Positions 7,822 to 15,728 of a stretch of DNA of 39,408 bases are shown here, piece by piece; within the stretch, counting starts at the first letter, position 1, and each line of letters starts with the position of its first letter. The notes beneath the pieces are model-generated. The model saw only the letters and a list, made by a program, of their open reading frames with translations, had not been told where the DNA came from and searched no databases. A program made the translations under genes and the position numbers. This DNA is from an uncultured Kiritimatiellota bacterium (GTDB lineage: Bacteria; Verrucomicrobiota; Kiritimatiellia; RFP12; UBA1067), in assembly GCA_934635045.1 (NCBI GenBank), contig CAKTZA010000033.1, positions 1-39,408 on the forward strand. The letters are read 5' to 3'.

Positions 7822-8549
7822 TGCGGTTCGACCTCCACATCCACTCGTGCCTCTCGCCCTGCGCGAGCCTGGAGATGTCGCCGGCGGAGATCGTCGCGCG
7901 CGTCCGCGCGGCGGGGCTGGACGGCTTTGCGCTCACGGACCACCAGAGCGCGCGGAACTGTCCCGCGATCGCCGAATGCGCGCGCCGCGCGGGCGTGGCC
8001 TGCCTCTTCGGGCTGGAGGTTCAGACGGCGGAGGAAGTCCACACGCTCGCGCTTTTCGACACGGTCGAGCAGGCCCTCGCGCTGACGGACGACGTCTACG
8101 CGGCGCTTCCGAAGCGCGTGAACGACCCCGAGGCGTTCGGCGACCAGCCGGTCGTCACGTGGGACGACGACATCGTCGAGCTCGAATGGCGCATTCTCGC
8201 GATGGGCTGCCGCCTGTCGATCCCCGAAGTCGCCGCGAAGGTGCACGCGCGCGGCGGGCTGTACCTCGCCGCGCACGTCGACCGGCCCAACTTCTCCGTC
8301 CTCGGCTCGCTTGGCGCGATTCCGGGCGGCTGCTTCGACGCGGTCGAGCTGTCGCGCACGGCCGATGCGGCGGCATGGCAACCGAAGGCGGCGGGCTACG
8401 CCGTCACGCGGTCGTCCGACGCGCACAGCCTCGGCGACGTCGCGCGCGTCTGGACGGAGGCCGATCTGCCGACGTTCTCGGTCGCCGCGCTGAAAGCGGC
8501 GTTCGCCGCGCGCGCGACCCGCCTCTCGCCCCGGCTGACGCGGTTCTGA
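7821..8549 (+). CDS. PHP-domain metal-dependent hydrolase
   Basis: A 242-residue PHP-fold protein. The metal-binding signatures are MRFDLHIHSCLSPC (HxH), ALTDHQS, and a late SSDAHSLG. PHP proteins hydrolyse phosphoesters, and family members include histidinol phosphatase, nucleoside 3',5'-bisphosphate phosphatases and polymerase proofreading subunits. Here the substrate is unknown. The start overlaps the preceding stop by one base (TGATG), so it is translationally coupled as the fourth gene of the DRTGG operon. In related loci a PHP protein accompanies DRTGG and RsbW-like proteins, which suggests a signalling role and not histidine synthesis. Confidence 0.8.
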   Translation: MRFDLHIHSCLSPCASLEMSPAEIVARVRAAGLDGFALTDHQSARNCPAIAECARRAGVACLFGLEVQTAEEVHTLALFDTVEQALALTDDVYAALPKRVNDPEAFGDQPVVTWDDDIVELEWRILAMGCRLSIPEVAAKVHARGGLYLAAHVDRPNFSVLGSLGAIPGGCFDAVELSRTADAAAWQPKAAGYAVTRSSDAHSLGDVARVWTEADLPTFSVAALKAAFAARATRLSPRLTRF

Positions 8550-8609
8550 CGGGGGACGGCCTCCCGCGCCGCGCTTCTCATTTCTTCTCATAAAAAATCA
8601 GAACAAATC

Positions 8610-8629
8610 AGCCCGTTCTCACGGGTTTT
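8610..8629 (+). terminator. Possible intrinsic terminator after PHP gene
   Basis: CCCGT (8612-8616), loop TCTC, ACGGG (8621-8625), then TTTT. An A-T and a G-T pair can extend the stem. It lies between the DRTGG operon and the next promoter and is short, so only moderately supported. Confidence 0.4.
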
Positions 8630-8630
8630 C

Positions 8631-8639
8631 TGGTACAAT
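8631..8639 (+). promoter_or_regulatory. Extended -10 promoter of FAD-oxidase operon
   Basis: TGGTACAAT followed by ATGCGC. No -35 match is seen at 17-18 bp, and that space is taken by the hairpin at 8610-8629. The leader is about 32 nt. Confidence 0.6.
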
Positions 8640-8677
8640 ATGCGCATCTGATTTTGACAGACCAGAAGGAACACGAA

Positions 8678-10132
8678 ATGAGAATCAAAGAAGACAGCTA
8701 CATGTACGAGATGATCCGCACGGAACTGACGGACGTCGTGGGCGACGAGCACGTCGACACCAAGTTCGCGGACAAGTTCGGCCACTCGATCGACTACTAC
8801 TGGATCCCGGAGATGTGGCACGACCGCGGCCGCGTCTGCCCGAAGCCCGACTTCGTCGTCCATCCGAAGACGACCGAGGAGGTCGCGCGCGTCATGAAGA
8901 TCGCGAACCAGTACAGGATCCCGGTCGTGCCGTGGGGCGGCGGATCGGGGTCGCAGGGCGGCGCGCTCCCGATCTACAACGGCATCGTCCTCGACATGAA
9001 GCGCATGAACCGGATCCTCAAGATCGACCACCAGGCGCTCACGGTGACGGCCCAGACCGGCATCATCACGAAGCACCTCGAATGGGGCTGCAACAAGGAG
9101 GGGCTCTCGACGATGCACCTGCCGGCCTCGATCGCCTGCTCGACGATCGGCGGCTTCCTCGCGCACCGCGGCACGGGCGTCCTCTCGACGAAGTACGGCA
9201 AGATCGAGGACATGGTGATGTCCCTTGAGGTCGTGACGCCGACGGGCGAGATCATCCGCACGCTGCCCGTCCCGCGCCATGCGTCCGGCCCCGACATGAC
9301 GATGCTCTTCCTCGGCAGCGAGGGCACGCTCGGCGTCATCACCGAGGTGACGCTGAAGGTCCATCCGCAGCCTGAGGCGCGCAAGTTCCGCGCGTACATC
9401 TTCAAGGACTTCCACACCGCGATGCAGGCGGGCCAGACGCTCATGCGCAGCCGCCTCCAGCCGTGCGCGATGCGCCTCTACGACGAGACGGAGACGAAGA
9501 CCCACGTCTCGAAGGTCTTCGGCATCGACCTCGACAAGGGCGCGTACCTCGTCTTCGGCTTCGACGGCCGCGAGAAGATCGTCGACCTGCAGATGCAGTA
9601 CGCCCGCGAGATCATGGAGAAGGAGTTCAACGGCAAGGACCTCGGCTCGAAGGGCGGCGAGTGGTGGTGGGAGAACAAGTACAAGTTCTTCTACCCCGGC
9701 TACATGTTCCACGTGCCGCAGGCGTTCGGCACCCTCGACACCGTCGCGGACTTCTCGCACATCGAGAACGTCTACTGGGCGATGAAGAAGGTCGTCAACA
9801 CCGAGTTCCCGGACGCGCGGTTCATCGGCCATTTCTCGCACTGGTACGACTGGGGCTGCATGCTCTACGCGCGCTTCATCTTCCCCGGCGACAAGGTTCC
9901 GCCGAACGCCGAGGAGGCGGCCGCGCTCTACAACGCGGTGTGGGACAAGGCGATCCGCGCGGCGATCCGCGAGGGCGGCGTCATCAACGAGCACCACGGC
10001 GTCGGCCTGAAGCTCGGGCGCTACATGAAGGACCTCTACGGCAAGACCATGCCGGTCCTGGAGGGCATCAAGCAGAAGCTCGACCCGAACGGCATCATGA
10101 ACCCCGGCAAGATGGGCCTTGCGGGCTGCTGA
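8678..10132 (+). CDS. FAD-linked oxidase, GlcD/2-hydroxyacid type
   Basis: A 484-residue flavoprotein with an N-terminal PCMH-type FAD-binding domain (PWGGGSGSQGG near residue 90, STIGGFLAHRGTG near 165, FLGSEGTLGVITEVTLK near 215) and a C-terminal FAD-oxidase domain ending in HHGVGLKLG and LDPNGIMNPGK. Relatives include glycolate and D-lactate oxidases and alkyl-DHAP synthase. It would oxidise a 2-hydroxyacid or related sugar acid and pass electrons to the adjacent Fe-S protein. The ATG at 8678 follows AGAAGGAACACGAA. A TTG eight codons upstream is less likely. It leads an operon with aldolase, deacetylase and transporter genes, so the substrate is probably a sugar acid or amino-sugar derivative. 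That link is inferred. Confidence 0.8.
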   Translation: MRIKEDSYMYEMIRTELTDVVGDEHVDTKFADKFGHSIDYYWIPEMWHDRGRVCPKPDFVVHPKTTEEVARVMKIANQYRIPVVPWGGGSGSQGGALPIYNGIVLDMKRMNRILKIDHQALTVTAQTGIITKHLEWGCNKEGLSTMHLPASIACSTIGGFLAHRGTGVLSTKYGKIEDMVMSLEVVTPTGEIIRTLPVPRHASGPDMTMLFLGSEGTLGVITEVTLKVHPQPEARKFRAYIFKDFHTAMQAGQTLMRSRLQPCAMRLYDETETKTHVSKVFGIDLDKGAYLVFGFDGREKIVDLQMQYAREIMEKEFNGKDLGSKGGEWWWENKYKFFYPGYMFHVPQAFGTLDTVADFSHIENVYWAMKKVVNTEFPDARFIGHFSHWYDWGCMLYARFIFPGDKVPPNAEEAAALYNAVWDKAIRAAIREGGVINEHHGVGLKLGRYMKDLYGKTMPVLEGIKQKLDPNGIMNPGKMGLAGC

Positions 10133-10180
10133 CGCCCGCGCCCACCCCACAACACTCAACACCTCAACATTTTGACGACC

Positions 10181-11212
10181 ATGCATATCGACAACTACGA
10201 AGAAGCGATGATGAACTGCCGGTTCTGCTTCATGTGCCGGCATCTCTCCACGATCGGCCAGGTGCGCAGCACCGAGGTCGACACGCCCCGCGTCCGCGCG
10301 GCGATGCTCTACGGCCTCCGCACGGGGACGAACTCGTTCGACGACTCGGACTTCGTCGACGCGCTCTACCGCCAGGAGCTTTCGGCCTGCTGCACGCACC
10401 ACTGCGTGAACCACTACGACGAGAACGGCCTCGCCCTCGCGGCGCGCGCCGACGTCGTGGAGGCCGGCAAGGCCCCGGAGAAGGTGCAGAAGCTCGCGAA
10501 GAAGTACATGAAGAGCGCGTTCGCCGCGAAGGGGAAGGGCGACCTCGCCTACTTCCTCGACGCGACGACGGCCGCCGACAGGGATGTCGTCGCCGCCGTG
10601 AAGCGGCTCTTCGCCGCCGCGAAGGCGACGCCCGCCGTCATCGAGGGCGGCTCGATCGGCAAGGCCCTCAAGACGCTCGGCTACCTGCCTGAGGCGAAGG
10701 CGGCGGCCGAGGCGTTCGCGGCGTTCCTCGCGGCGCAGGGCGTCAAGACGCTCGTCGTCTCGAACCCGGCGGCGTATGACGCGCTGACGCGGGACTATCC
10801 GGCGTTCGGCGTGAAGCTCCCCTGCAAGGTGCTCTGCATCTCCGGCTACCTCCTGCAGGCGAAGGTCGCGTTCAGGAAGGCCGCCGGCGAGGTCTACTGC
10901 CTGGCGGACGACTTCATGCGCAACTACGACGGCTGCGACTGCCCGGAGCGGCTGCTGAAGGCCCTCAAGGCGAAGAACGTCCCGTTCGGCACGAACGACG
11001 AGGAGTCGTACTGCTGCGGCGAGGGCGCGGTCGTCTTCGACGAGCTGAACCCGAACCTCGCGCGTGAGCTTGCCGCGTACGTTGCCGAACGCGCCGACCA
11101 TCCGAAGACGGATCGGCTCGTCGTCCTCTCGGCCTACACGAAGAAGGTGCTGAAGAAGTACGGCAAGCTCAACGTCGTCACGATGGACGAGCTGGCGGCT
11201 TCCTGCCTGTGA
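10181..11212 (+). CDS. Fe-S (CCG-domain) electron-transfer subunit
   Basis: A 343-residue (Fe-S)-binding protein of the GlcF/HdrB-like type. The N-terminal cluster is C13-C16-C19 (NCRFCFMC), with a second Cys group (ACCTHHC) near residue 68. A C-terminal CCGEG near residue 275 belongs to the CCG domain seen in heterodisulfide-reductase-like and lactate-utilisation proteins. The middle region (about 90-180) is alanine- and lysine-rich and less conserved. It most likely takes electrons from the flavoprotein encoded just upstream. The ATG at 10181 is used. A TTG three codons earlier gives an open frame, and neither has a strong ribosome-binding site. The 48-base gap before it is AC-rich with no visible signal. 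Confidence 0.75.
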   Translation: MHIDNYEEAMMNCRFCFMCRHLSTIGQVRSTEVDTPRVRAAMLYGLRTGTNSFDDSDFVDALYRQELSACCTHHCVNHYDENGLALAARADVVEAGKAPEKVQKLAKKYMKSAFAAKGKGDLAYFLDATTAADRDVVAAVKRLFAAAKATPAVIEGGSIGKALKTLGYLPEAKAAAEAFAAFLAAQGVKTLVVSNPAAYDALTRDYPAFGVKLPCKVLCISGYLLQAKVAFRKAAGEVYCLADDFMRNYDGCDCPERLLKALKAKNVPFGTNDEESYCCGEGAVVFDELNPNLARELAAYVAERADHPKTDRLVVLSAYTKKVLKKYGKLNVVTMDELAASCL

Positions 11213-11222
11213 GGACGCGGCC

Positions 11223-12047
11223 ATGCTCGTGAACATGAAGGAGATGCTGACGGCCGCGCGCAAGGCGCGCAAGGCCGTCGGCGCGTTCAACACGGCGAAC
11301 TACGAGCTCTCGCGCGCGATCCTGCAGGCGGCGGAGGCGGAGGGGGAGCCGGTCATCATCCAGCTTTACATGCGCCTCTTCGACAGCGAGAAGGCGTATG
11401 ACCTCTGCGGCATGCTCCAGCGTCTCGCGACGCGGGCGAAGGTTCCCGTCGCGCTGCACCTCGACCACGGCGCGACCGTCAGGCAGGCGAAGGACGCCCT
11501 CGCGTGGGGCTACACGTCGGTGATGTACGACGGCAGCCGCGACCCGTTCGACGAGAACGCGAAGTGGACGCGCTTCGTCGCCGACTACGCCCACGCCCTC
11601 GGCGCGACGTGCGAAGGCGAGATCGGCCACGTCGCCCAGGGCGACGAGACGGCGCTCACCGACGTGGGCGAGGCCATGAAGTTCGCGGCGGAGACCGGCG
11701 TCGACGCGCTCGCCGTCTCGATCGGCACGGCGCACGGCTACTACAGGGCCACGCCGAAGATCGACGTCGCGCGCTGCCGCGAGATCGCGGACGCCCTGCC
11801 CGAGACGCCGCTCGTCCTGCACGGCGGCAGCGGCACGCCCCTCGCCGACGTGCGCAAGGTCATCGAGGCCGGCGTCGCGAAGGTCAACATCGCAACCGAG
11901 TTCATGGACACGTACCTGAAGGCGACGCGCCAGGCGCTCAACGACCTCGACGGCAAGTTCGTGCCCGTCGACAAGTTCTACGACCCGGTCGTGGACGCCT
12001 GCGCGGCGCACGTGCAGCGGCTCATCCGGTTCTTCGCCGGCCGCTGA
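11223..12047 (+). CDS. Class II sugar-bisphosphate aldolase (FbaA/GatY/KbaY type)
   Basis: A 274-residue zinc aldolase that splits a ketose-1,6-bisphosphate (fructose or tagatose) into DHAP and glyceraldehyde-3-phosphate, or acts on a related phosphorylated ketose. Family signatures are all present: GAFNTANYELSRAIL, ALHLDHG (Asp and His), CEGEIGHV, SIGTAHGYY (metal His), LVLHGGSGTP (metal His) and KVNIATE. Length fits the KbaY/GatY branch. The ATG at 11223 lies 10 bases after the Fe-S gene stop. Location beside a NagA-type deacetylase suggests tagatose-1,6-bisphosphate from an N-acetylgalactosamine-like route, but no AgaS-type isomerase/deaminase or 6-phosphofructokinase is in the operon. Confidence 0.85.
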   Translation: MLVNMKEMLTAARKARKAVGAFNTANYELSRAILQAAEAEGEPVIIQLYMRLFDSEKAYDLCGMLQRLATRAKVPVALHLDHGATVRQAKDALAWGYTSVMYDGSRDPFDENAKWTRFVADYAHALGATCEGEIGHVAQGDETALTDVGEAMKFAAETGVDALAVSIGTAHGYYRATPKIDVARCREIADALPETPLVLHGGSGTPLADVRKVIEAGVAKVNIATEFMDTYLKATRQALNDLDGKFVPVDKFYDPVVDACAAHVQRLIRFFAGR

Positions 12048-12077
12048 CGCCGCAGTTCGGGGAAAGGAGACGCCGGG

Positions 12078-13241
12078 ATGCTGATTCGCGGAGCGCATGT
12101 CGTGACGCCGGGACGGGATCTCGGCGTCACCGCCGTCGCCGTCGAGGACGGGAAGATCGCGCGCCTCGGCGCCGCCGTGTCGGCGGCGGGCGAGACGCTG
12201 GACGCGGACGGGCTTCTCCTGCTGCCCGGCTTCGTCGACATCCATTCGCACGGGCGCGGCGGCGCGGACTTCTGCGACGCGACGGACGTGGCGTTCGAGA
12301 CGATCGGGCGCGGCAAGCTCATGGACGGCGTGACGTCCTTTCTCGCGACGGGGCTGACGCGCCCCGAATCCGACCTCGCCGAGCTGTGCCGCTGCGCGAC
12401 GCGCTACGCCGCCCGGCGGCGCGGCGGCGCGACCTGCCTCGGCGTCCATCTCGAAGGCCCGTTCTTCAACCCGAAGATGGCGGGCGCGCAGAACCCCGAC
12501 TACCTGAAGAGCCCCGACATCGCGCTGGTCGACCGCCTCAATGCGCTTGCGCCGGTCCGCAAGGTCTCGTACGCGCCCGAGCTCGACGGCGCGATTCCCT
12601 TTACCGCCGCGCTGAGGAGGCGCGGCATCGTCGCGTCGCTCGGACACTCCGAGGCCGACTATGCGACCTTTGCGCGCGCGTGGGCGGCGGGGGCGACGCA
12701 CCTCACGCACTTCTGCAACGCGATGCTGCCGATCCACCACCTGCGTCCGTCGATGGTGACGGGCGGGATGCTGGCGGACGACGTGTACGCCGAGATCATC
12801 ACCGACGGTGTGCATCTCGCCGACCCGATGATCCGCCTCATCGCGAAGGCGAAGGGGGCGGATCGCGTCATGGTCATCACGGACGCGATGTGCGCGGCGG
12901 GCGAGCCGGACGGCCTCTATTCGCTCGGCGGGCTGCGCGTCAGGGTCGAGAAGGGCAGGGCGACGCTCGCGGACGTCCCCTACGACCCGACGGCCGTCGT
13001 CTCGAACATCGCGGGCTCGGTCGCGCTCTATCCGTCGTGTGCGCGGCGCTGGTTCCGCGTCTCGGAGCTTCCGCTCGAAGAGGCCGTCAAGGCGACGGGC
13101 TTCAACCAGCTGCGCTCGCTCGGCTTCGCGGATCGCGGCGAGATCGCCGTCGGCCAGGTCGCCGACTTCGTGCTCGTCGATTCGGACTTCAATCCCCAGG
13201 TCACCATCTGCAACGGAGAAATCGCATGGACACGCCGGTGA
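12078..13241 (+). CDS. nagA: N-acetylhexosamine-6-phosphate deacetylase (NagA/AgaA family)
   Basis: An amidohydrolase-fold enzyme of 387 residues that removes acetate from GlcNAc-6-phosphate (or GalNAc-6-phosphate). The sequence shows FVDIHSHGRGG, HLEGPFFNPKMAG, LGHSEADY, ATHLTHFCNAM, IITDGVHLADP and the catalytic Asp in ITDAMCAAG (D269). Length and motif order fit the family. The start follows GGGGAAAGGAGACGCCGGG, a strong Shine-Dalgarno. The end overlaps the MFS gene by 16 bases. Its neighbours are an aldolase and a flavin oxidase and not the usual NagB deaminase, so the acetylated substrate may be an acid or a GalNAc-type sugar. I am confident about the family and less so about the sugar. 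Confidence 0.85.
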   Translation: MLIRGAHVVTPGRDLGVTAVAVEDGKIARLGAAVSAAGETLDADGLLLLPGFVDIHSHGRGGADFCDATDVAFETIGRGKLMDGVTSFLATGLTRPESDLAELCRCATRYAARRRGGATCLGVHLEGPFFNPKMAGAQNPDYLKSPDIALVDRLNALAPVRKVSYAPELDGAIPFTAALRRRGIVASLGHSEADYATFARAWAAGATHLTHFCNAMLPIHHLRPSMVTGGMLADDVYAEIITDGVHLADPMIRLIAKAKGADRVMVITDAMCAAGEPDGLYSLGGLRVRVEKGRATLADVPYDPTAVVSNIAGSVALYPSCARRWFRVSELPLEEAVKATGFNQLRSLGFADRGEIAVGQVADFVLVDSDFNPQVTICNGEIAWTRR

Positions 13242-14524
13242 AGACGGAAGACAAGAACTACAAGTGGCTCCTGCTCGGCCTGCTGACCGTGACCTACTTC
13301 CTGATGCACGGCTCGCGGCAGATCTTCAACGCCTCCCTGCCGGACATCAAGCACTGCCTGCCGGGCACGAGCGATGTGGAGTGGGGGCTGACGCGCACCG
13401 TCTTCCTCTTCGCCTACGGGCTTGTCGTGCCGCTCGCGGGCATCGCGGCGGACATGCTGCGGCGCAAGTGGGTGCTGGTCGTCGGCGCGCTCTTCTTCTC
13501 CGTCGGCGTCTTCTTCACCGGCTACGTGGACGGCTTCGTCGGCATGCTCGCCCTCTATGGCCTCATGAACGGCATCGGCCAGTGCATGATCCCGGCGTCG
13601 TGCTCGTCGCTGATTGCCCAGTACCACGTCAAGACGCGCTCGACGGCGCTCTCGATCTACCAGACGGGACTCTACTTCGGCGTTCTCATCTCGTCGATTC
13701 TCGCGGGTTGGCTGGGCGGCATCGCCGTCGACGGCTGGCGCTACGCCTTCTGGGGCTTCGGCGCGTTCGGCGTCCTGTGGGCCGTCATCCTCGCCGTCTG
13801 CCTGCGGGACACGCCGCCGCTGCACTGCTTCCATTCGGAGCATCATCACCACGGCGTCGAGCATGGGCTCACGGTGCGCCCGTCCTTCCGCGACGCCTGT
13901 CTCGCGATGGTCTCGAAGCCGACGGCGCTCTGCCTCACGTTCGCGTTCGGCATGCTGGTCTTCGGCTCGAACTGTTTCCGCACGTTCCTGCCGCTCTTCA
14001 TGCGCCAGTCGGCGGCGGACGGCGGGTTCGCGCTCTCGTCGGCGAGCGCGGCGTTCCATTCCGTCTTCTGGTTCTACATCGGCTCGTTCCTCGGCATCGC
14101 GTCCGGCGCGCGCCTCTCGGACCGCCTCGCGCACCGCTTCCCGGCGATCCGCATCAACATGATGATCTTCGGCATGGCGCTCTCGGCCCCGACGATGGCC
14201 GCGATGGTCTACATGCCGACGCTGCCGCTCTGCTGCTTCATGACGTTCCTCTTCGGACTCGGCGGCGGGTTCTTCGACTGCTCGCTCTACGCAGGGCTCT
14301 TCGAGGTCGTCGCGCCGCACTACCGCGCGGCGGCGACGGGCGTCTACCTGTGCGGGGCGTTCCTGATCGGGTGCCCGGCGACGGCCGTGCTCGGCTACGT
14401 CGGCCAGCACTTCTCGTACCAGCACGGCATCGCGCTCTTCGGCGGCACGTATGCGCTCGGCGCGCTCGCGATTCTCCTCGCGCGTCTCGCCTTCTTCCGC
14501 CGCGACCGCGTGACGGGTGCCTGA
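13226..14524 (+). CDS. MFS transporter (sugar-phosphate/organic-anion type)
   Basis: A 432-residue inner-membrane permease with about 12 membrane helices. The N-terminal region resembles GlpT/UhpT and organic-anion members (FLMHGSRQIFNASLP, then LTRTVFLFAYGLVVPLAGIA and ADMLRRKW as the loop 2-3 motif). A histidine-rich central loop (FHSEHHHHGVEHG) separates the halves. The ATG at 13226 follows CGGAGAA and overlaps the nagA-like gene by 16 bases, so the two are coupled. It is the last gene of the operon and most likely imports its substrate. Which solute is not clear. The following 43 bases hold only a weak stem (GTCGG 14533-14537 / CCGAC 14547-14551) before a convergent gene. Confidence 0.8.
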   Translation: MDTPVKTEDKNYKWLLLGLLTVTYFLMHGSRQIFNASLPDIKHCLPGTSDVEWGLTRTVFLFAYGLVVPLAGIAADMLRRKWVLVVGALFFSVGVFFTGYVDGFVGMLALYGLMNGIGQCMIPASCSSLIAQYHVKTRSTALSIYQTGLYFGVLISSILAGWLGGIAVDGWRYAFWGFGAFGVLWAVILAVCLRDTPPLHCFHSEHHHHGVEHGLTVRPSFRDACLAMVSKPTALCLTFAFGMLVFGSNCFRTFLPLFMRQSAADGGFALSSASAAFHSVFWFYIGSFLGIASGARLSDRLAHRFPAIRINMMIFGMALSAPTMAAMVYMPTLPLCCFMTFLFGLGGGFFDCSLYAGLFEVVAPHYRAAATGVYLCGAFLIGCPATAVLGYVGQHFSYQHGIALFGGTYALGALAILLARLAFFRRDRVTGA

Positions 14525-14567
14525 AATCGTGTGTCGGCGACAGGTCCCGACTTGATGTCCGTACGTC

Positions 14568-15728
14568 TCAGCGGTGAACTGTCGCGTGCCGCCATTGCCC
14601 CATCGGCAGGCCGAAGCGTTTCTTGAAGACGACCTGCAGGTGAGGAATGTCCGTGAACCCGCAGATGCGGGCGACCTTCGCGGCGGGCAGCTGCGTCGAG
14701 ACGAGCCGCTTCTTGACCTCTTCCAGCCGCGCCCGGAGAATCGCCTCCCGGATGGTCGTGTTCTGGTACTGGCGGAAGCGGAGGTCGGCGAGGCTGCGCG
14801 AGACGCCGAGGTGCCGCACGACATCCGCCGTTGAGATTGCCTTCGTCGCGTTCTGCCGGATGTAGTCGAGCGCGGCGGTGATGAGATGGGACGCGGGGCT
14901 GATCGGCGCGGTCGATTCGCGCTCGATGACGGTCTGCTCGTCGCAGATCTCGCAGCGGGGCCGTTTGCTCGCCCTGTCCGTCCGTCGGTTGCGCAGCATG
15001 CGTGCGAGCATTTTCGCCGCGAGCTGTCCGACGGTGTCGTGACGCGGCAGGACGCTGCTGATGGTCGGCGAGTCGAACGCGCAGAGCAGCTCGTCGTTGT
15101 CGACGCCGAGCACCGAGACCTGTCCGGGCACGGCGAGCTTCGCGCGCTTGCACGCCTCGATGACCTCCAGCGCGGTCGTGTCGCAGGCGGCCATGATGGC
15201 GGCAGGCTTCGGCAGGGCGAGAAGCCACGCCTTGAGCGAGAGGGTGAGGTCGTTCGGGTCGAAGACGAAGGCGCCATGCTGCTGGGTGCGCACGGCCTCC
15301 GCGAAGGCTTCCGCGCGAATGCGCGACCACCCGTGCTCGTCTTCCGTCGGGACGAACCCGAACGAGCGGAAGCGTCCGAGCGACAGGAGGTACTCGCCGC
15401 CGAAGCGCGCGATGGCCGCGTTGTCGTTCTGGACGTAGGCGACGTTGTGCGGGGCGTCCGGGTCATACGTGCCGAAGACGACGACGGACGTCGTTTCGGG
15501 AATCGCGTCCGCCGGCAGCGACAGGTAGGTGTCCTCGTCGGTGACGATGCCGTGGTAGCCGCCGGCCCGGATGGCCCGCACGATGTTCGGCTCGACGGTC
15601 TTCTTGGCGATGCGCAGGTACAGCCGCCAGTCCGCGCGGCGCCGTGCGCGTTCGGCGAACCCGGCGAGGAAGTCGCGCCCGGAGGCGATGGTCGACGACC
15701 AGAGCAGGACGAGGATGTTCTTCTTCAT
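14568..15728 (-). CDS. XylR-like regulator (LacI-type sensor with AraC HTH)
   Basis: A 386-residue one-component regulator. The N-terminal two-thirds is a type I periplasmic-binding-like sensor (GFVPTEDEHGWSRIR, AIMAACDTTALEVIEACK, VPGQVSVLGVDNDELLC, the LacI-type hinge region). The C-terminal 100 residues are an AraC double helix-turn-helix (ISTADVVRHLGVSRSLADLRF, then AAKVARICGFTDIPHLQVVF). This is the XylR/DUF-type layout common in Lentisphaerae and Planctomycetes, where it controls sugar genes. It converges on the aldolase/deacetylase operon, its probable target. It has no obvious promoter of its own: its ATG (complement of 15726-15728) overlaps the stop of the upstream AAA ATPase as ATGA. 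Confidence 0.85.
   Translation of the reverse strand: MKKNILVLLWSSTIASGRDFLAGFAERARRRADWRLYLRIAKKTVEPNIVRAIRAGGYHGIVTDEDTYLSLPADAIPETTSVVVFGTYDPDAPHNVAYVQNDNAAIARFGGEYLLSLGRFRSFGFVPTEDEHGWSRIRAEAFAEAVRTQQHGAFVFDPNDLTLSLKAWLLALPKPAAIMAACDTTALEVIEACKRAKLAVPGQVSVLGVDNDELLCAFDSPTISSVLPRHDTVGQLAAKMLARMLRNRRTDRASKRPRCEICDEQTVIERESTAPISPASHLITAALDYIRQNATKAISTADVVRHLGVSRSLADLRFRQYQNTTIREAILRARLEEVKKRLVSTQLPAAKVARICGFTDIPHLQVVFKKRFGLPMGQWRHATVHR

Noticed and set aside
11504..13225. Plus-strand open frame running into the MFS transporter, giving a 1006-residue protein
   Set aside because: The part before 13226 overlaps the aldolase and nagA-like genes in another frame and is Arg-rich. The real MFS start is the ATG at 13226 with an upstream CGGAGAA.
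14533..14551. Short stem between the MFS gene and the convergent regulator as a terminator
   Set aside because: The stem is only five bp with a nine-base loop and no T-tract, so support is too weak to list as a feature.
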